Shown here: positions 6,558 to 6,780 of the stretch, one piece after another
Layout of the letters: the number at the start of each line of letters is the position of its first letter
How positions within the stretch are numbered: position 1 is the first letter of the stretch
Origin: an uncultured Eubacteriales bacterium
GTDB lineage: Bacteria > Bacillota > Clostridia > Christensenellales > Christensenellaceae
DNA length: 6,780 bases
Assembly (NCBI GenBank): GCA_902782475.1
Contig: CACZNR010000178.1
Coordinates: 1 to 6,780, forward strand
Direction of reading: 5' to 3'
Notes under the pieces: model-generated
The model's input: the letters and a program-made list of their open reading frames with translations, nothing else
Database searches by the model: none
What the model was told of the DNA's origin: nothing
Made by a program: the position numbers and the translations under genes

Positions 6558-6780
6558 TTATTCCTCCCCCGGATTACGGTCTATCTTCTTGGTCAGCCAC
6601 ATGGAGACTATTATTATTATCGCCATGATAAGGGAGATGGCACTTCCGAAGTTCCAGTCTCCTGCTGTCAGGAAGTATATCTCAATAAGGTTACCTATGA
6701 GCACATAATCTCCGCCACCGAGAAGTTTCGGTATGACGAAGCTTGATACTGCCGGCAGGAATACCAGTGTTATACCTGCA
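6558..6780 (-). CDS. potB: Spermidine/putrescine ABC transporter, permease subunit PotB (C-terminal part)
   Basis: Cut by the right edge: only the last 74 codons are present, ending at the TAA at 6560-6558. The visible part reads FLPAVSSFVIPKLLGGGDYV, then LIGNLIEIYFL and AGDWNFGSAIS, then a hydrophobic helix ending in MWLTKKIDRNPGEE. This matches the C-terminus of PotB, whose E. coli counterpart has the parallel LPAVGMFYVSDLMGG / LIGNVIKVQFL / DWPFGAA pattern (recalled, not searched). PotB is the partner of PotC in the membrane channel. It sits 3 bp upstream of potC, and its last codons contain the potC ribosome binding site. The rest of potB, and probably potA and the operon promoter, lie beyond the window. 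Confidence 0.93.
   Translation of the reverse strand, partial: AGITLVFLPAVSSFVIPKLLGGGDYVLIGNLIEIYFLTAGDWNFGSAISLIMAIIIIVSMWLTKKIDRNPGEE

Overview
The window is chromosomal DNA from a low-to-mid GC Firmicute, most likely a Lachnospiraceae-type clostridium. I infer this from the wording of the GapA and class II aldolase proteins, the strong AGGAGG ribosome binding sites on four genes, U-tailed hairpin terminators, and a Gram-positive style lipoprotein PotD. No database was searched, so the taxonomic placement is inference.

Layout, left to right. (1) Bases 1-168 hold no gene but carry two back-to-back intrinsic terminators: one on + for something left of the window, one on - for gap. (2) gap (glyceraldehyde-3-phosphate dehydrogenase, -) and fba (class II fructose-1,6-bisphosphate aldolase, +) are divergent around a 261-bp AT-rich intergenic region, each with its own sigma-A-like promoter. 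The aldolase makes glyceraldehyde-3-phosphate and GapA oxidises it. The gap leader carries a 13-base palindrome that could be an operator or RNA element. (3) fba ends in a clear terminator. It is followed by a 551-residue gene on + for an uncharacterised membrane protein with three predicted TM segments, a TPR-like patch, RCC1-like repeats and a Ser/Thr-rich tail, with its own strong terminator. (4) On - from the right edge comes a polyamine (spermidine/putrescine) ABC transporter operon: the end of potB, complete potC, complete potD. potB/potC are 3 bp apart and potC/potD overlap by 17 bp, so they are probably translationally coupled. The ATPase gene potA would be expected further right. (5) Between the converging RCC1-like gene and potD lies a short coding-like stretch on - with no start codon and an apparent frame change, best read as a decayed gene remnant.

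The core genes are ordinary. The parts worth a second look are the RCC1-repeat membrane protein, the remnant behind potD, the Cys-Cys pair in PotD where related proteins usually carry an aromatic ligand-contact residue, and the palindrome in the gap leader. I see no CRISPR, transposon, tRNA or rRNA, and no convincing new multi-gene system.
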